Of a DNA stretch of 64,000 bases, positions 25,621-38,679 are shown piece after piece. The DNA lies in the NCBI GenBank assembly GCA_030998225.1, contig JAPYXD010000678.1:372001-436000 (forward strand), given 5' to 3'. The number at the start of each line of letters is the position of its first letter. Position 1 is the first letter of the stretch. The stretch comes from Diplolepis rosae (taxonomy: Eukaryota; Arthropoda; Insecta; Hymenoptera; Diplolepididae). Below the pieces are notes generated by a model, which saw only the letters and a program-made list of their open reading frames with translations, ran no database searches and was not told the origin of the DNA. The position numbers and the translations under genes are program-made.

Positions 25621-27764
25621 ATGAATTCGAAGTACGAAATTCAGTGTGCTGTGAGTGGGTGTACCTCCAAAAGGGGTCGGAAGAACAATGTGTCAATTCA
25701 TCGGTTTCCGAAGAAAGAAAATGCCGGACAACGATGGATAGAAGCATGCTCAAATCCCTACTTGTCGAGGTTAGGATACCTCGAAGTACTAGAAAGACAA
25801 TTTTTTATTTGTCATCGACATTTTTCCGACGTTAAATTTACCGTCGTGTAGTGATGTGTCGAGTGGAAGTGATGTGAACATTAAACCGGCGAGCGTTTCT
25901 TCCCCATCAGACTTCGAAATTTTTATTCCCGAAGTAGAAAAACCTGCAGAAGGCACACGAGACTTTGAAGAAAGTAGCGTGCAGTTTGCCCACGTAAGTA
26001 ACAATATTTTTAATTTCATACGATATTGTATATAATTTCAAACTTTTCGACTCTGATCAGAGTCCTCATTAGTGATCTTTATTTCTAAAATTTTAAGTGC
26101 AATAAATAAAATATTACATATATGAGCCCTGTTTCGAAGTAAACTTTGAAAATGTGAAAAAATGTAAAAATCGTAAGAAAATTTACATAAAATAGTACAA
26201 GAAACTTCGATGAAGTATCTAAAACTTTCTTAGGAATGACAATAAAATTCTAGCACGTAATTTTGAGATACCAAACTAAAAAAGTAGTATATACATTACT
26301 GGTCAAAATTATTTATTCACCTGCTGTGTTAGCTATTCTTAAAGTGTCTTAATTTTTATAATTATTTAAATTTTGCATCTAGTGAGCCCAAGTTGAAGGC
26401 AAAATGATAATTTTATAAGAATCTATTGCAAAAAACGTCAAATTTCGATCTTTTTGAATAAATATTAATAACACTGAAATTAATTAAGACCTTTAAACGT
26501 TTCTGGTCTCATTTTGAAGGTTACTCTTCATAGTATTTTGTTAACTTATCAAGATATTTTTAGAATTTTTCTTTTGGATTCCACCCTGGGGTCAAACATG
26601 GTACAAACATGTCGAAAATTTTCAAATGAAGACAGTAATCTATAAATTTTATTAAAATATGATACACATTGGTTTTTAAAAATTTCTTGTAAGTAGCTAC
26701 ACATTTTTAAAATTTTATGACCTTTTTGTATCATTTTTGACGCCGGGTAGAATCCAGGGAAAAAAATCTGAAAATATCTTGATTAGTTAGCAAAATACTA
26801 TGAAAACCTACCATTTAAATGAGACAAAAAACTTTTAAAAATCTTAATTAATTTCAGAGTTGTTAATATTTTTCAGAATGATTGAAATTTCAAGTTTTTT
26901 GAAATATTTTTTTATAAAATTAACATTTTGTTATTTTTTCTGATTTTTCTAAATCATTTCAGTCGATTATGTCGATCATTAGAAGAGTGTATCACTGTAC
27001 GTGACAACGGAACTCTACTATATCGACCTTGTCAACCTATGATTCAGAATTAATCCAACGTTATTTAAAACTAGATGGTATTTTCCAATATAAATTGAAG
27101 AAATTTTTCTGTGAAAAAAAAAATTTCTTCAATTTTGTTATTTAGTTTATTTTATTATTTTTTATTTTGTTTTATTTGTTATTTGCAAAATTTTATTAAC
27201 TTTTATTTTATGATAGGAAAAAAATTTCAACTTATTATCATAAAAATTAAGACACTTTAGGAATAACTGAAACAACAAGTGAACAAATAATTTCGACCGG
27301 CAGTGTACTTCTGTCTAAATGTTACTGAAGATATAGATGCAAGTACATATATAGTATAAAATTACAAAGGATTATTTATGTAAAAATAGCTGAGAATTGC
27401 CAATACAAATTCCACAATGTCAGAAATTCCCACCACAATTTCGCGAAACATGTGACTGGAGTTTTATTTTATAAAATTTATTTTTATTTATTTTATAAAA
27501 TACCTACGAAATAAATTTCAAATATTCATATAAATTAAATGCTTTTAATCTATATTCCAGAAAAAAGAATCAGAAGATATCCCAGAAGCAGGAAGCAGCA
27601 AGGATGTACTTGGAGAAGACTTTCACACAACACCGAAGAGAGCTATCTCGACCCCACAAAGTGTTCGATTATCTTGTAATACAAAAATCAACGCAAAATG
27701 TGCTAAGCAACTATATTTTCTGAAAATAAAAATACAAATTACAGATATTTTTGATTTTTATTTA
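25621..27764 (+). pseudogene. THAP zinc-finger gene, probably from a DNA transposon
   Basis: The first exon (ATG at 25,621) encodes a THAP C2CH finger: C9, C14, C64 and H67, with HRFP at 27-30 and W39. THAP domains bind DNA in P-type and other transposases. After about 70 residues the frame meets a stop at about 25,850, but a +1 frame continues without a gap as SCSDVSSGSDV to a GT donor near 25,994, so one base seems to be lost near 25,848. A further exon starts after an AG at about 27,561 (KKESEDIPEAGSS) and ends TPKRAISTPQSV and a stop. The intron of about 1.57 kb contains a transposon-like palindrome. There is no transposase core, so it is a truncated or domesticated THAP protein. Confidence 0.65.
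26300..27310. repeat. Non-autonomous Tc1/mariner-like inverted-repeat element
   Basis: Ends TACATTACTGGTCAAAATTA on the left and, in reverse complement, GTACACTGCCGGTCGAAATT on the right, with longer matching inner arms (TTATTCAC, GTGTCTTAATTTTTAT). The TA-rich borders fit a TA insertion. The interior has repeated AT-rich blocks and no transposase. It sits in the THAP gene intron. Confidence 0.6.
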
Positions 27765-27779
27765 TGACGAGAAAACCAT

Positions 27780-27875
27780 GATTTAAGGCAAAATTGTGTA
27801 AATGTAATTAAAGAGTGAGTTGATATCAACATAACTTCTCACTCTTGAATTAAATTTTCACAATTTTGCGCTAAA
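27780..27875. repeat. Small hairpin near the THAP gene end
   Basis: Inverted repeat from CAAAATTGTGTAAATGTAAT to its imperfect complement around a GTTGATATCAAC centre. The following stretch (27,870-27,965) is similar to 39,580-39,670. Confidence 0.55.
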
Positions 27876-28104
27876 TCTTCAATTTCCTTTTAATTTTATT
27901 TGAATATATTCTTTGTAACACATTTAAAGAACCTACGTATGCATGTATATGCACTAACACGTGCACATATAATGGTAGTTCATGCGCAGTGCTGTACGCG
28001 GCGCTAGTTGCTAACGGTCCACCACCTTTCCATTAGGTTTGCACGGCCTGGTATTGGTCGGATGATAGAGCGTACGACACTGGATTTAGGCTGTGAAATG
28101 AAAT

Positions 28105-29833
28105 TTAGATCTTTATTGAATACAAGGAAATAAAAACTATATTAACCTCGCTCGCAGACGTGTTGCCTCGAGGAAAACCCGGCAGCGGACTGTCTCTCGC
28201 TGCCCCCTCTACCGCGGCACGTATGGCAGCGGGCAGGAGCGTAACCAAAATTTTAGACGCTGTTTTACACTGTTTGCTTACAAATTGTTCTTTTTTCTTC
28301 TCGTCTCTCTTTAATTCTTCACTGAAATTCGTAAGTTCTTCTTGCGTATCGTATGGCAAGTTTTTATCGAAATCTTTACGGCTCTTTTCATCGACAACTT
28401 GATTATCCATTTCGTTCAATTCGTTAAGTAAACTCCATGTTCGTTCTCGCATTCTTTTCAAGTCAAACATCGAGTCAGTAAGTACGTTTAGAACATTTTT
28501 AATTGACTCCGAAAGGTTAACGTCATCTTCATGAGGCTCACTGTTCGACATTTTTGTTTGAGCTACAAAACAATAAATAATTTTGACTTATTTCCGCAAA
28601 TCTCGTTATATATTCACATTGATACACAATGCATTTCACATGATGAATGATTAAATTTTATTGCGAATTTTACCTGATGCATGTACTTCACTAGTCGGCT
28701 CGATCGTTGTTTTTAGTGATTTTTCTGGAGATTTCCTATCCGTGGTACTTGAAGTATTTATCGAAGCACCTACTTCTACGTCCTATTAATGATACAAAAT
28801 TAAATAATAATCCAATGGCTACAGTTTCTTTTCTTTTCTTAATAAAATTTTTAATTCGATGTTTTCATATTTTTTCATAGATTGAGTATTTTTCATATCA
28901 AAATCCAAGTTTATTATTTGACGCCAAACTACATTAAAGAACTACCGTTGCTTCGACTTGAGATGGTACGGTTTTGACGCAATCCTTCAAAAAATGCAGC
29001 CACTCCATACACTCTCTCTTGGAATCACATAAAACATCGACGGTCGTTGTTTCACCTGTAAATACAGCGGAAAATCGATGTCAAATTGTGAAAGTCTACA
29101 CATTTTGTTACAATTCACATCACAATTATAACGCAGAGTCATGGGTGACTAAAAATAAAAAATTATAAGGGACTACCTACTTGACAATTTGAAACACGAT
29201 TTTAAATGATTTTTTCATTCAAATTTTTTCAACTTTTAGATGTATATATTCGTTAATTGCAAAATTAACATGTAGCAGAAAAAATATAAATATCACATTT
29301 AGATGAATCAACTGGAAACCGTCTCGGAGTTTTCAAGAATGACAATGACGCAGGTTCATCTTGCGATTCGCCATGGCGTATTTTAATTTTCCTCATACTT
29401 CTGCCTAGATTGCCAGAATCTGTCGTCTCGTAATCGCTGTCTTGCGCGTGTTTCAATGCCTGTTCATAGGTATCTGAACAAACATTTGATTATAATTACC
29501 TCTCTTTTTCGCTCTCTATTATATTCTAATTCCCTTTGAGTCTATATATATATATGTAAATGACAGAAAATTACCATAATATTTCACGTCTGAGACTTCC
29601 CATTTTTCCCATTTATCATTTGGCTTTTGGCGATTTTTTATGTAGCACGAAACATGACTTGCGAATTCAGGCCAGTAGCAGTAATATTTTCCCATCTCTT
29701 CTTTGATCCAAAAATCAGGAACCTCATTCCGAGATTCGTTCGAAAACGAAACAACGGCAAATTTTTCCACCATAGTTTGATCTGCGATTGTAAAACTAGT
29801 ATGGAAATATGTTGCAGAAGCTCTTCTGTACAA
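28105..29833 (-). pseudogene. DUF4806-type accessory gene of a CACTA-like element
   Basis: Several exons on the minus strand. The first (29,519-29,833) encodes the usual N-terminal module of these insect proteins (FAVVSFSNES, DFWIKEEMGKYYCYWPEF, KWEVSDVKYYG). Middle pieces lie at 29,265-29,456 and about 28,690-29,040. The last (28,105-28,551) holds LPYDTQEELTNFSEEL, the start of a DUF4806 domain, and a hydrophobic AAIRAAVEGAA part, but the usual C-terminal domain end is not seen. The gene lies downstream of the CACTA-like transposase on the same strand and is probably its second gene. The biochemical role of DUF4806 is not known. Exon limits are approximate. Confidence 0.5.
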
Positions 29834-29869
29834 GCTAAGGACTATATTTTTCTAAGAACATAGAGTATA

Positions 29870-30980
29870 TGCGAGTTTAGATACATCGAGGAGTGAGGTA
29901 AATCGCGTTTTCTCAAATGGTTGGAAAAAATAGAATACTTTTCATGGGAGGAAAGGCAACGATTTCACTCGTGCGACATTAGTAAGCTGAGCGAAGCGAG
30001 CCCTCAGCGTCATTCGACCTGCTAACGTCACCCTAGCACAATCGTTGCCTTTCTTCCATTGTGACGGAATTTAATATTTACGTGCATTTTTTTTTCTCGA
30101 CGAAAAAGTACAGCTGGTTTTTCAAATGAAGAAAAACCAGCTGTTACATGGAACTGGTGAACTAAGCCTAGTAATGAGACCAGTTTTCCAAACCGAAAGA
30201 TTTCAGCAGATTTACTAAGGCATTTTCATAATTAGGCAAGACCAACTGGAGAAACCAAATGTAAAAATTAATAGGCATAGCCAGATGATTTTATGCACTT
30301 GGGATACTAATTCAGATTTTTGAATTTGGAAGAATTAGTATGATAATGCAGCTAGATTAGGCATGGTAGAGCAGATCCAAGCCAAATGATCAATTATAGA
30401 AAGCAGAAAATGATGGATAAAAAATAAAAATTTAGTAACTAGAAGATGAAAAATAGTATATTATACGAGATGTCAAAAACCATAAGAAGTTAACGAAAAG
30501 TAAATTTCAATCTAAAAGTAAATGATAGATTATAGAGTATAATGTATTTTTGAAGTAACATTTGATAGATTTCACAAAATGATTAGTTATGGGTTTTAGA
30601 ACATAAATTATATGTCAAAGAATCTGAAATATGAAGGATTTAAAAAAATGGTATATGACGGAATAAAGAAGATAGAGAATGATAGATTTAGGAAGATAAT
30701 AGATTAGACGATACAATAGATTCTACCAAGTAATAATTGATAGATTTTAGTAATTCGCTTATTATAGGTTTCAGAAGATTCTAAATCATACATGTTGGAA
30801 TCTAGAAGATAATGGATTCTTTAAGATGGTTTATAATAAAAATTGAAAGATAAAAGATTTTACATTCAAGTAAATAGTAAATATATATGTATATATAGTT
30901 TGTTTACTGATAAATGCACTATTCATCACCCTTTCATCCAATTTGAAGCGGTTTTGAGTTCGAAATTTCGAAGGTCTTCG
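29870..30980. other. Non-coding spacer in the CACTA-like element
   Basis: No gene. It has an inverted repeat at 30,110-30,145 (CAGCTGGTTTTTC and its complement) and many imperfect AGATAATAGATT-like words between 30,480 and 30,860 that look like a decayed tandem repeat. Confidence 0.5.
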
Positions 30981-30982
30981 TA

Positions 30983-33166
30983 TTAATCCGACTCATCTTT
31001 CCAGTTCGTGAAGGTATGAAATTGATCAGTGCAATCGTGTAGTGGAAGGCACATGCATTTATTCACCGCTGTATGAATTGGCCAAACGAGGAGAGCTGAT
31101 AAGTTTTTTACTAAAAAAATCCCAATGTCCATCGACGGACAAGGTTCCGTGAACAAATTTAATGAGTTCACGAACATTCGCCCAATAATATATATCGAGC
31201 CGTCGTTTTTTTCCGCAAAGTTTTCGACAAGAATTATCTCATCATTGATTTGACAACAATTATCGGGAGTTGCATTGGTCAAGGTGAAATTTTCGAAATG
31301 AAAGGCATTATATTGACACTTAAAGTTCCCTAAAACGAGTGGGCCACAATAATGGAGATTTGAGGGTCCTCTTAGTCCACTAGTTGGTTTCGTACAAAAG
31401 CTAACACCAAGATTAAGCATTGCAGCATAAGTGTTTGACAATTGTTCAAGTGGTGTCTTCGTCGAATGTAAAGATCTTTTGATATGTCTTAAAAAGTTTT
31501 CAAAAGGGTACGCGCTGAATGTATCTAGAGGTCCGAGATTCTTAACATCATCGGTAAGATGAAGTAAAGCGTGTATGCAGGTCGTTGCGTTTTTCGGGCC
31601 ATACAACTCGATGAATTCAATCACAAATTCCTTCGTATATTGCTCAGCTACATCAGTATTCTTGTTGAGCGACAATAATCTTGTGGCTACGTTCAATTTA
31701 GTGAAATTGATCAAAATTTCGTTATCAACCTTGAAACTAACACGTAAAGCGACTATTCCCACGTATACAAGAAACAATCTATACTGAGTAGCTTTCCATT
31801 TACTGCTCGTGTCAATAGAAGTAATTTTTCTGCCACACTCTTTCGGTATATGCATCGCGATTAATTTTAAATACGTCGTCAAAACGTTGGAATTTTTTTT
31901 AGTGAAGAATCGTACTGACTTCGGACCCCTTTCCCACAACATAAGCAATCTCTTCACAACACCCTCGCTGATTGCGTGCATTGGATCTATTGGAATTCCA
32001 GTGAGCACCAAAATTCGGAATATCAAGTAAAATAGATCTGCCTTTTTGAAATTCTTCGTCTTCTTCATTGAATAAACCTTCATCTGTTCGTGCCTTACAA
32101 TCGACCCCAAGAAAAACTACTCGGTTTTCAATATACATTCCATCGATTTCGCATTTTGTACAACTCCTATAGCCCATGTGGCCTTTGGTCATCAAAGCAA
32201 AAGCTTTAGCGGGGATGTCACAGATTAAAGAATGTAAATGTATGACAAGTTTTTGACCCTCATACAAAAAACCATTTTTTATTAAAAATGAAATGTCTTC
32301 GACAAAAGCCCGAAAGTATTCGTTTGAACTTGCTGGTTTTGATTCGCCATAATAACAACCGATTAAAAAAACTGTTGTACTGATTGTTATTCGTCTCATA
32401 AGAGGCCAAAATTGCCCACCTCCACTATTTGCAATTGGCAGTCCATCGGTTGACACCTGAATATGCAGTTCTAAAGTTTTACCGTCCCATTCATGCTTCA
32501 AAAAGTCCAAAATACCACAATCCAAACCACAATAGAAAAATTTTCCCGGTTTCATATCGACAATATGAGCTTGTCGAGGAATACAAAGTAACGTTCTAGC
32601 ATCTGAAGGTAAATCCAAATGGGAACTGAATCTACCGTTTATACGAAGAAGAGCACTGACAGCAATCTGAGGAATTTTGTGCATTAGAGCCCATTTGGCT
32701 AGATGCCGCTGAAAATCTGATTTCATGGAGGAGGACATAGTTATATTGACAGTCGTTCAATCATCTACATAAGTCTTTGTCCGATCCAAACGACAATTTC
32801 TTACACTGTTATGCAATTCTTCAGAAATATGAACGTCTGAGTCCAAAAAAGAATGTGGATCAACAAAGTCGCTTTTTCCTGCGGCCGAAAGATTATTGTG
32901 ATCATCTTCTCGCGAATAAGAATAGCTTTTGACAGACGTATCGATTTGAGTAAGTGTTGTAAGGCGTGCCTTCAAAAGTTGCCTAGGCAACACTGAAGAT
33001 TCGGGACAAGAAAGAATATCGACACTGCATTTTCTCTGAAGTGTGTTGACTGCATTATTACTTGATACAATTTGTCTTGCTTTGTCTGTACAACATATTT
33101 TTTTTCGAGTGATTGGGACATTTTTGTAATAGACTTCAAATTATCTCTCTCCCTTGATTTGGTCAC
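30983..33166 (-). pseudogene. CACTA/EnSpm-like transposase
   Basis: The frames 32,972-33,166, 32,757-32,993, 31,899-32,738 and 30,983-32,110 are consecutive parts of one gene. The core has STDGLPIANSGGGQFWPLMR, a likely catalytic Asp, then CDIPAKAF, GHMGYRSCTKC and DPMHAISEGVVKRLLMLW. The C-terminal part has YPFENFLRHIKRSL, as in the DUF4218 region of plant CACTA transposases. Breaks: an in-frame TGA at 32,757-32,759 and a frame change near 32,030, within the region just before DPMHAIS. The short N-terminal pieces may instead be exons. Without these breaks the protein would exceed 650 residues. CACTA-type cut and paste transposition is inferred from the family. Confidence 0.7.
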
Positions 33167-33169
33167 AAT

Positions 33170-34690
33170 TTATAACAGTAGTTACTTATGCTTCCGAATT
33201 TTATTCGATTCTGCGGAAGACAGCAAAACACGGAAGTTATTTATTTTAATATCAATAAATCTGCAGAATTTCCACCTTCTTTCCACTTTTGAGAAATATC
33301 TACGTTACCCAGCTTGAAAAATCTAGTTGGATTACGAGGCGCTAATTCTCTAACTGTGAAGTTCAGTTGGAATTCCAGTTGAGATTTCCAACTGCATTTT
33401 TCAACTGAAGCTTTCCCAACTAAAAATTTCCAACTGTTTTTACTAACCGGTTTTTCCAGCTGGTTTACTATGCCAATTCTTCAGTTGGAGAAAACCAATT
33501 GGTTTTTCCAGCTGATTTTGACCAACTAGTTTAAAAAAAACACGTGAACGACATTTTTTTTTAATTTTCTAAAAAAATTAATAAAAACTTACGTCGACAT
33601 CTGACGCACGCTCACATTTACAAATGTCGTGTGTGTGTGTGTGTATCATCTGTCGACGTGAGATTTTATTTATTTATTTTTTTTGTGAATTTCCACTAAA
33701 AAATTTCCTTTTGCGCTTTAAAGCGGAATCGATAGATGTTTTCATCTTCACGATACGATTTTTTTATGCGAGTTATCATGGAAATGAAATATCTATTTCT
33801 ATCCTATTTAACCTTGCTTCAAAACGCTTCATCCTCTTATATCGCACTTTCCTCCCCGATCGCCAGTTACTGCCACCTCGACGTATCACATTTCATAAAT
33901 TACCAAATTGCGTAAAATAATTGCTTTAATGCCCTGGTAATTTTTGTTTAATCGCTTTGCAATCACTTCGGAAAACTAATAATAAATTGTAAATTTAGAT
34001 AACAGATTAATGAAAATCAATTGTTTCGTCTCACCCCAAAAAAATGTCAAATGGAAATGATCTTTAACCTTAAATGCGTAATTATTTGTGTACTTCGGAT
34101 TCATTTCATGTAACACGCTATTTCAACCATAATTTACCCGATTTTCCCATTCATCGATTATTTCGCGTTAATTCAAACACAATCGCTTTACCGCCATATA
34201 CGAATGCAATGCGAGTGCCAAAATACTGTCAGAGATTTACTTATTTAATGGTTGTTTAGCTATAAGTTTACTGTTTTTTTCGAATTTCAGAAATGCAATT
34301 AATATTTTAGATACCTTTTTGTGAGACGATTCTTAAAAAATTATTGAAAATGGCGTGAGTCAACGTTTCGGAAAAAGATCCCGTGTCACAGTACGTGTGC
34401 GTAAGTGCACGTGTACCTATCACTTTCTTCAACTTTCCTCTTGCTACTTGGTAGGATTCGTCTGGATTTGTCGTTCTTCTTTTTATTTGCGATTTTGTTG
34501 AAAAACTGGTAACACGGCAACATTATAAATAAGTTATGAAGGAATTAACGCATTCGAGTAAAAAATTAGTGAAAACCGTAATATTAGATTTGCACCAAAC
34601 ATAAAAAAGTTTTCAATCTTTTTTTTTTTTGATAAAGTAAAGTAATGTTTAGTAATTTTTTAAAAGTATAGATTCAACGAAAGAAATAAA
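33170..34690. other. Non-coding stretch with a CAGTTGG-rich patch
   Basis: No convincing gene. At 33,360-33,535 the words CAGTTGG and CCAACTG recur in both orientations, like the inverted repeat at 30,110, suggesting a MITE fragment. A GTGTGTGT run lies at 33,628-33,643. Confidence 0.5.
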
Positions 34691-34862
34691 CAATTGGTAG
34701 ATGAAAAAAACTTTTGCGTCCGTCCAGTTAGATGATAATGGTTGCCACACCGTTCCGACATCATGGTTGAAAAATTATAAAATGTGTTTCTTTCCATTAC
34801 TTGAAAATTTTGATGAATTAAAGGTATTGATGAAGCACGTAAGGGAGCCAATGGACGGATTA

Positions 34863-36210
34863 GACCAAGCAACAGGGAATTTGTTATGAATGATTTATGA
34901 CATTATTTATTTCAGAAAACGGACTGCGCCATCAGAAGAGAGGTTAGTCATAGAGTAATTGTGTCATGTTTTGGACAACGAAATATGGTTTATAAATTTG
35001 TTATTAACATTTAAGACAAAAAAATCGCACTTTTTTTAGTTTTTTGTTTATAACATTAAAGGTAATTATCCAATCTTAATTAAATTAATTGAAAAGTTGT
35101 AGAAAACTTAATTTCGAACAATATGAGTCGTCGCTTGATCTGATTGGATAATTAGAAGCGGAGAAAATTCGGAAAAACCGGGAAATTGAGCTTTTGTTAA
35201 AGAAATTAATATCCCAGTTAAATTTGAACTTTTCAGGTTGAGGTTTGGTGGAAAAGTAACCAAATTTATGCTCTTCAAATGTATAAAAAAAAGAACACTT
35301 TAAGATAATACGTTTCCGCGCTATTGACACTTTAATTTATTTCATGCGTTAATTGTAAAATGTCTGCTTGCCGCAGAGGTGGTCCGATTTTTATTTTGAA
35401 AACGGTTTTTAAAAATATAAATCAAGCACAACAGAACGTCAATCTTGGTTTTTCGCTAAAATGTTGCAAAGTTCATTAAAAAAAGGTCCAAACATGGCTC
35501 TAAACGCTTGAACGCAGCAAAGTGACACAGTGAGCCTACTCGCCTTCTCCCCCCACCACTGTCACTTTGCTGCGTTCAAGCGTTTAGAGCCATGTTTGGA
35601 CCTTTTTTTAATAAACTTTGCAACATTTTAGCGAAAAACCAAGATTGAAGTTCTGTTGTGCTTGATTTATATTTTCAAAAGCCGTTTTCAAAATAAAAAT
35701 CGTACCACCTCTGTGGCAAGCAGACATTTTACAATTAACGCATGAAATAAATTAAAGTATCAATAGCGCGGAAACGTATTATCTTAAAGTGTTCTTTTTT
35801 TTATACATTTGAAGAGCATAAAGTTAGTTACTTTTCCACCAAACCTCAACCTGAAAAGTTAAAAATTAACTGAGATATTAATTTGTTTAACAAAAGCTCA
35901 ATTTTCCGGTTTTTCCGAATTTTCTCCGCTTCTAATTATTCAATCAGATCAAGCGACGACTCATATTGTTAGAAATTAAGTTTTCTACAACTTTTTAACT
36001 AATGTCATCAAGATTGGATAATTATCTTTAATGTTATAAACAAAAAACTAAAAAGAGTGCGATTTTTTTGTCTTAAATGTTAATAACAAATTTATAAATC
36101 ATATTTCGTTGTCCAAAACATACAATTACTCTATGACCAACCTCTCTTCTAATAGCGCAGTCCGTTTTCTGAAATAAATAATGTCATAACAAATTCCCTG
36201 TTGCTTGGTC
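34863..36210. mobile_element. 1.35 kb palindromic element with TA target site
   Basis: The sequence is one long inverted repeat: arms of about 650 bases from GACCAAGCAACAGGG to CCCTGTTGCTTGGTC with a short GC-rich loop near 35,530-35,560. TA is present on both sides (34,861-34,862 and 36,211-36,212). Removing it rejoins the flanking exon remnant. A fragment of one arm recurs at 48,020-48,215. No transposase is encoded. It is a foldback-like, probably Tc1/mariner-class, non-autonomous element. Confidence 0.8.
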
Positions 36211-36852
36211 TAGATGGAGAGAAATGAGAATCGTCAAGATTCGTGGAATATTTTGTAAGTGATTTCAACGACGAATTTAATATAGAGTCAGTTCGACTAT
36301 GAAATAATAGTAACAATTACTATTTGTGACCTCTACATTAAATTTATAATGAAATCGAGTGAAGGAAGGTCGTTGCAATATTTTAATGAAGCTAATCGCA
36401 TTTTTTAGTGACATGGGAAGAAGGTAATGCAGCAAATTTACGATACACATCGATGGAAACATCAATAAACAGTAGGTTACATATGCGTATAATTGGAAAA
36501 ATGAAATGATACGATTAGAAAAAAGTGCCTATAATTGAAAAAATAAATTAATATGATTAGAAAAATAATAATAATTTGTTAACACATTTAAAAAAATTTC
36601 TGTTTTTTCTTTAATTTTTCTCTGTTTTGCACGTTTTTTATGATTCATTTCTGTTATCGAAGATTTATCTGATTTTTTCTTCGCTGTCCTGCAAAAAATG
36701 AGAGAAACAATAGAGAAAAGAAAAAAAATTTAAGAATATAAACCTTTCTTTACATAAAAAGGAACGAAACATGTTCGATCAAATACTTATAATGTTCTAG
36801 ATCAAGAATTTCTAAAATATGTGGAGGACATGAAGAGAGGGGAGGGTGTCAT

Positions 36853-37018
36853 ACCAGTGTTCGCAGAACGTGGACGTAAACGGCCTCCACCATGGACCCT
36901 ACCACCTCATGGCTTCTTCCTCGCTCCACTGCCATAGGTTGGTTGAATGAGGAAGACACAATGAGCTCGAAGCATCTATGGTGGGGGCCGTTTACGTCCA
37001 CGTTCTGCGAACACTGAC
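36853..37018. repeat. Inverted-repeat element
   Basis: Arms CAGTGTTCGCAGAACGTGGA and complement, with AAACGGC(C)(T/C)CCACCAT inside, around a 75-base centre. Flanked by ATACC and TGACATG. Probably a MITE. A possible relative with GAACGTGGGG and GGCCCCCACCACGTTC lies near 55,405-55,435. Confidence 0.65.
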
Positions 37019-38286
37019 ATGAAAAATTAGAGAACATGGTCTATGAAAAGAAGGCAAAGAAGCTAAAACTGTTTGCAGTGAATAACTCCGGCTATTATAA
37101 TTTTCCATTGAAAACGGTAAAGCAATTGAATGATCAAGAATACGACATGAAGGACTCTGAAAAAAAAAATTAGTGAGCTACCAAATATACCATTCGATAA
37201 GTCATAAAATCGATTTCAGAAGTAAAAAGAGTGAATGAAAAAATTACTTACCTCTTGAATAGTCTTATTAATATTGTTCTCACCACAAAATTACTTACAA
37301 ATTATTTAAAAAAAGTTAAATATCATGAATAATTTCACATGTCATAATTTCAACTTTTTGTCCAAACTTCATTTGTACCTTCTTCAAACTTTGTTTGACA
37401 CACTAATTTTTTTTATAGAGTATCCATAATAAAATTGAATTATATATTTTCAAGTGATGTTACCATTGCAGAAACAATTGTTACAAGGAGTAGCAGTGAA
37501 CGATTCCATGGAGTCTTCTGTGAAAATAATGCTGAGTCACATATTGATTGACGAATTGGCAGATTTATATACGTGGAAAGGACAAACAAAATTGAATTCC
37601 TCCAACCTGCGAATTACGAAATTGAACGCAGGTATTTTGATTCGATATAATAAATCAAGTTTTTGTATTGAATGGTAAAGCGCTGATAATTGACTAAAAT
37701 CGTATGTACAAATATTGAAAATTTTACTAACGATTCATGGTTTTTGAGCTCACAAATTCCATCAGAGTAATATACCTGGCATTAAAAAACTGTTTTCTTC
37801 AAATAATATAAAATTTCACATGCTATTTTCAGATGTTGCGGTTATAAAATATGCGAAAACGACTAGTGAAGTGGAGAAAGTTATACATTTTTGGTTCAAG
37901 GATTCAAGCAAAAGAATTCACTGAGAAAAAGAAAAAAAGCGCAAAGCAGACGAAAAAAGAATCCATCAACAAGAGCTACGAGAAAATTTGCGAAAACAAA
38001 TACCGCGTGAGAGCAGTGAAGAAAGCGACGAATAAGTAGTTGATTAATCAATCAACGTAAGGTTGCATAACTAAATTTTTCTTTTTCAAACAGAATTCTT
38101 GCAGTTCCCATTTTCATAGCCTTCAAATTTTATATAACTACGAAAGCTCTATATTAAGAAATAGCGAAGAATTCCCGGGTATGAGTGAAATTTGGATGCT
38201 AGTTCTTTCCATCATTTTTCTTTCTTTTTTTTTCAACAAAATACATTTTCTTTCGTAAGTTTTTTCATTTTTTATTGTTTTCCATA

Positions 38287-38675
38287 GCGGACCCGGTTGA
38301 GAGAATGGTCAGAGAATACTCTGATCGTTCTCTGACCTCGCATTATTATGGCTAAGAACGGTAAAAAAACAATTTGTTGGAGTGAGACGCAACTACGTTT
38401 ATGTCACATCTACCAATAGTCAATCCTGACGGTGGAGACGTTTCGCAAATGGTGAAGGACTACACTGCCTTCAATGACAGGCATATGATGTTTTCCTAGT
38501 TTTTTATCGCTAAAAATTAAAATTATTGTATTTATTCCTACACCTTCCATTCCAAATTTCGACACACAATCATAATTGCAATGCTTTAAATGTTTTTTTA
38601 CCGTTCTAAGCTATAATGATGCTAGGTCAGAGAACGATCAGAGTATTCTCTGACTATTCTCTCAACCGGGTCCGC
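38287..38675. repeat. TA-flanked MITE, larger member of the 21,101 family
   Basis: Termini GCGGACCCGGTTGAGAGAAT and its complement, flanked by TA at both ends. The interior holds the CTGCCTTCAATGACAGGC word, and an ACGGTAAAA block that resembles the island motif but is not identical. Confidence 0.8.
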
Positions 38676-38679
38676 TAGG

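Larger units (their letters stand above)
34701..38040 (+). pseudogene. Second DUF4806-type gene, decayed and split by a palindromic element
   Basis: First piece 34,701-34,862 encodes KKTFASVQLDDNGCHTVPTSWLKN, the same N-terminal module as in the minus-strand gene. It is cut by the element at 34,863-36,210, beyond which the exon remnant resumes and soon stops. A later exon (about 37,446-37,640) encodes KIMLSHILIDELADLYTWKG, typical of a DUF4806 domain, and the last exon (about 37,834-38,040) encodes VAVIKYAKTTSEVEKVIHFW and a basic tail, with a stop inside it. No transposase lies next to it, so this may be the remnant of another CACTA-like copy. Confidence 0.55.

Noticed and set aside
28105..38040. 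Host single-copy gene with DUF4806
   Set aside because: Two decayed copies close to a CACTA-like transposase fit transposon origin better.
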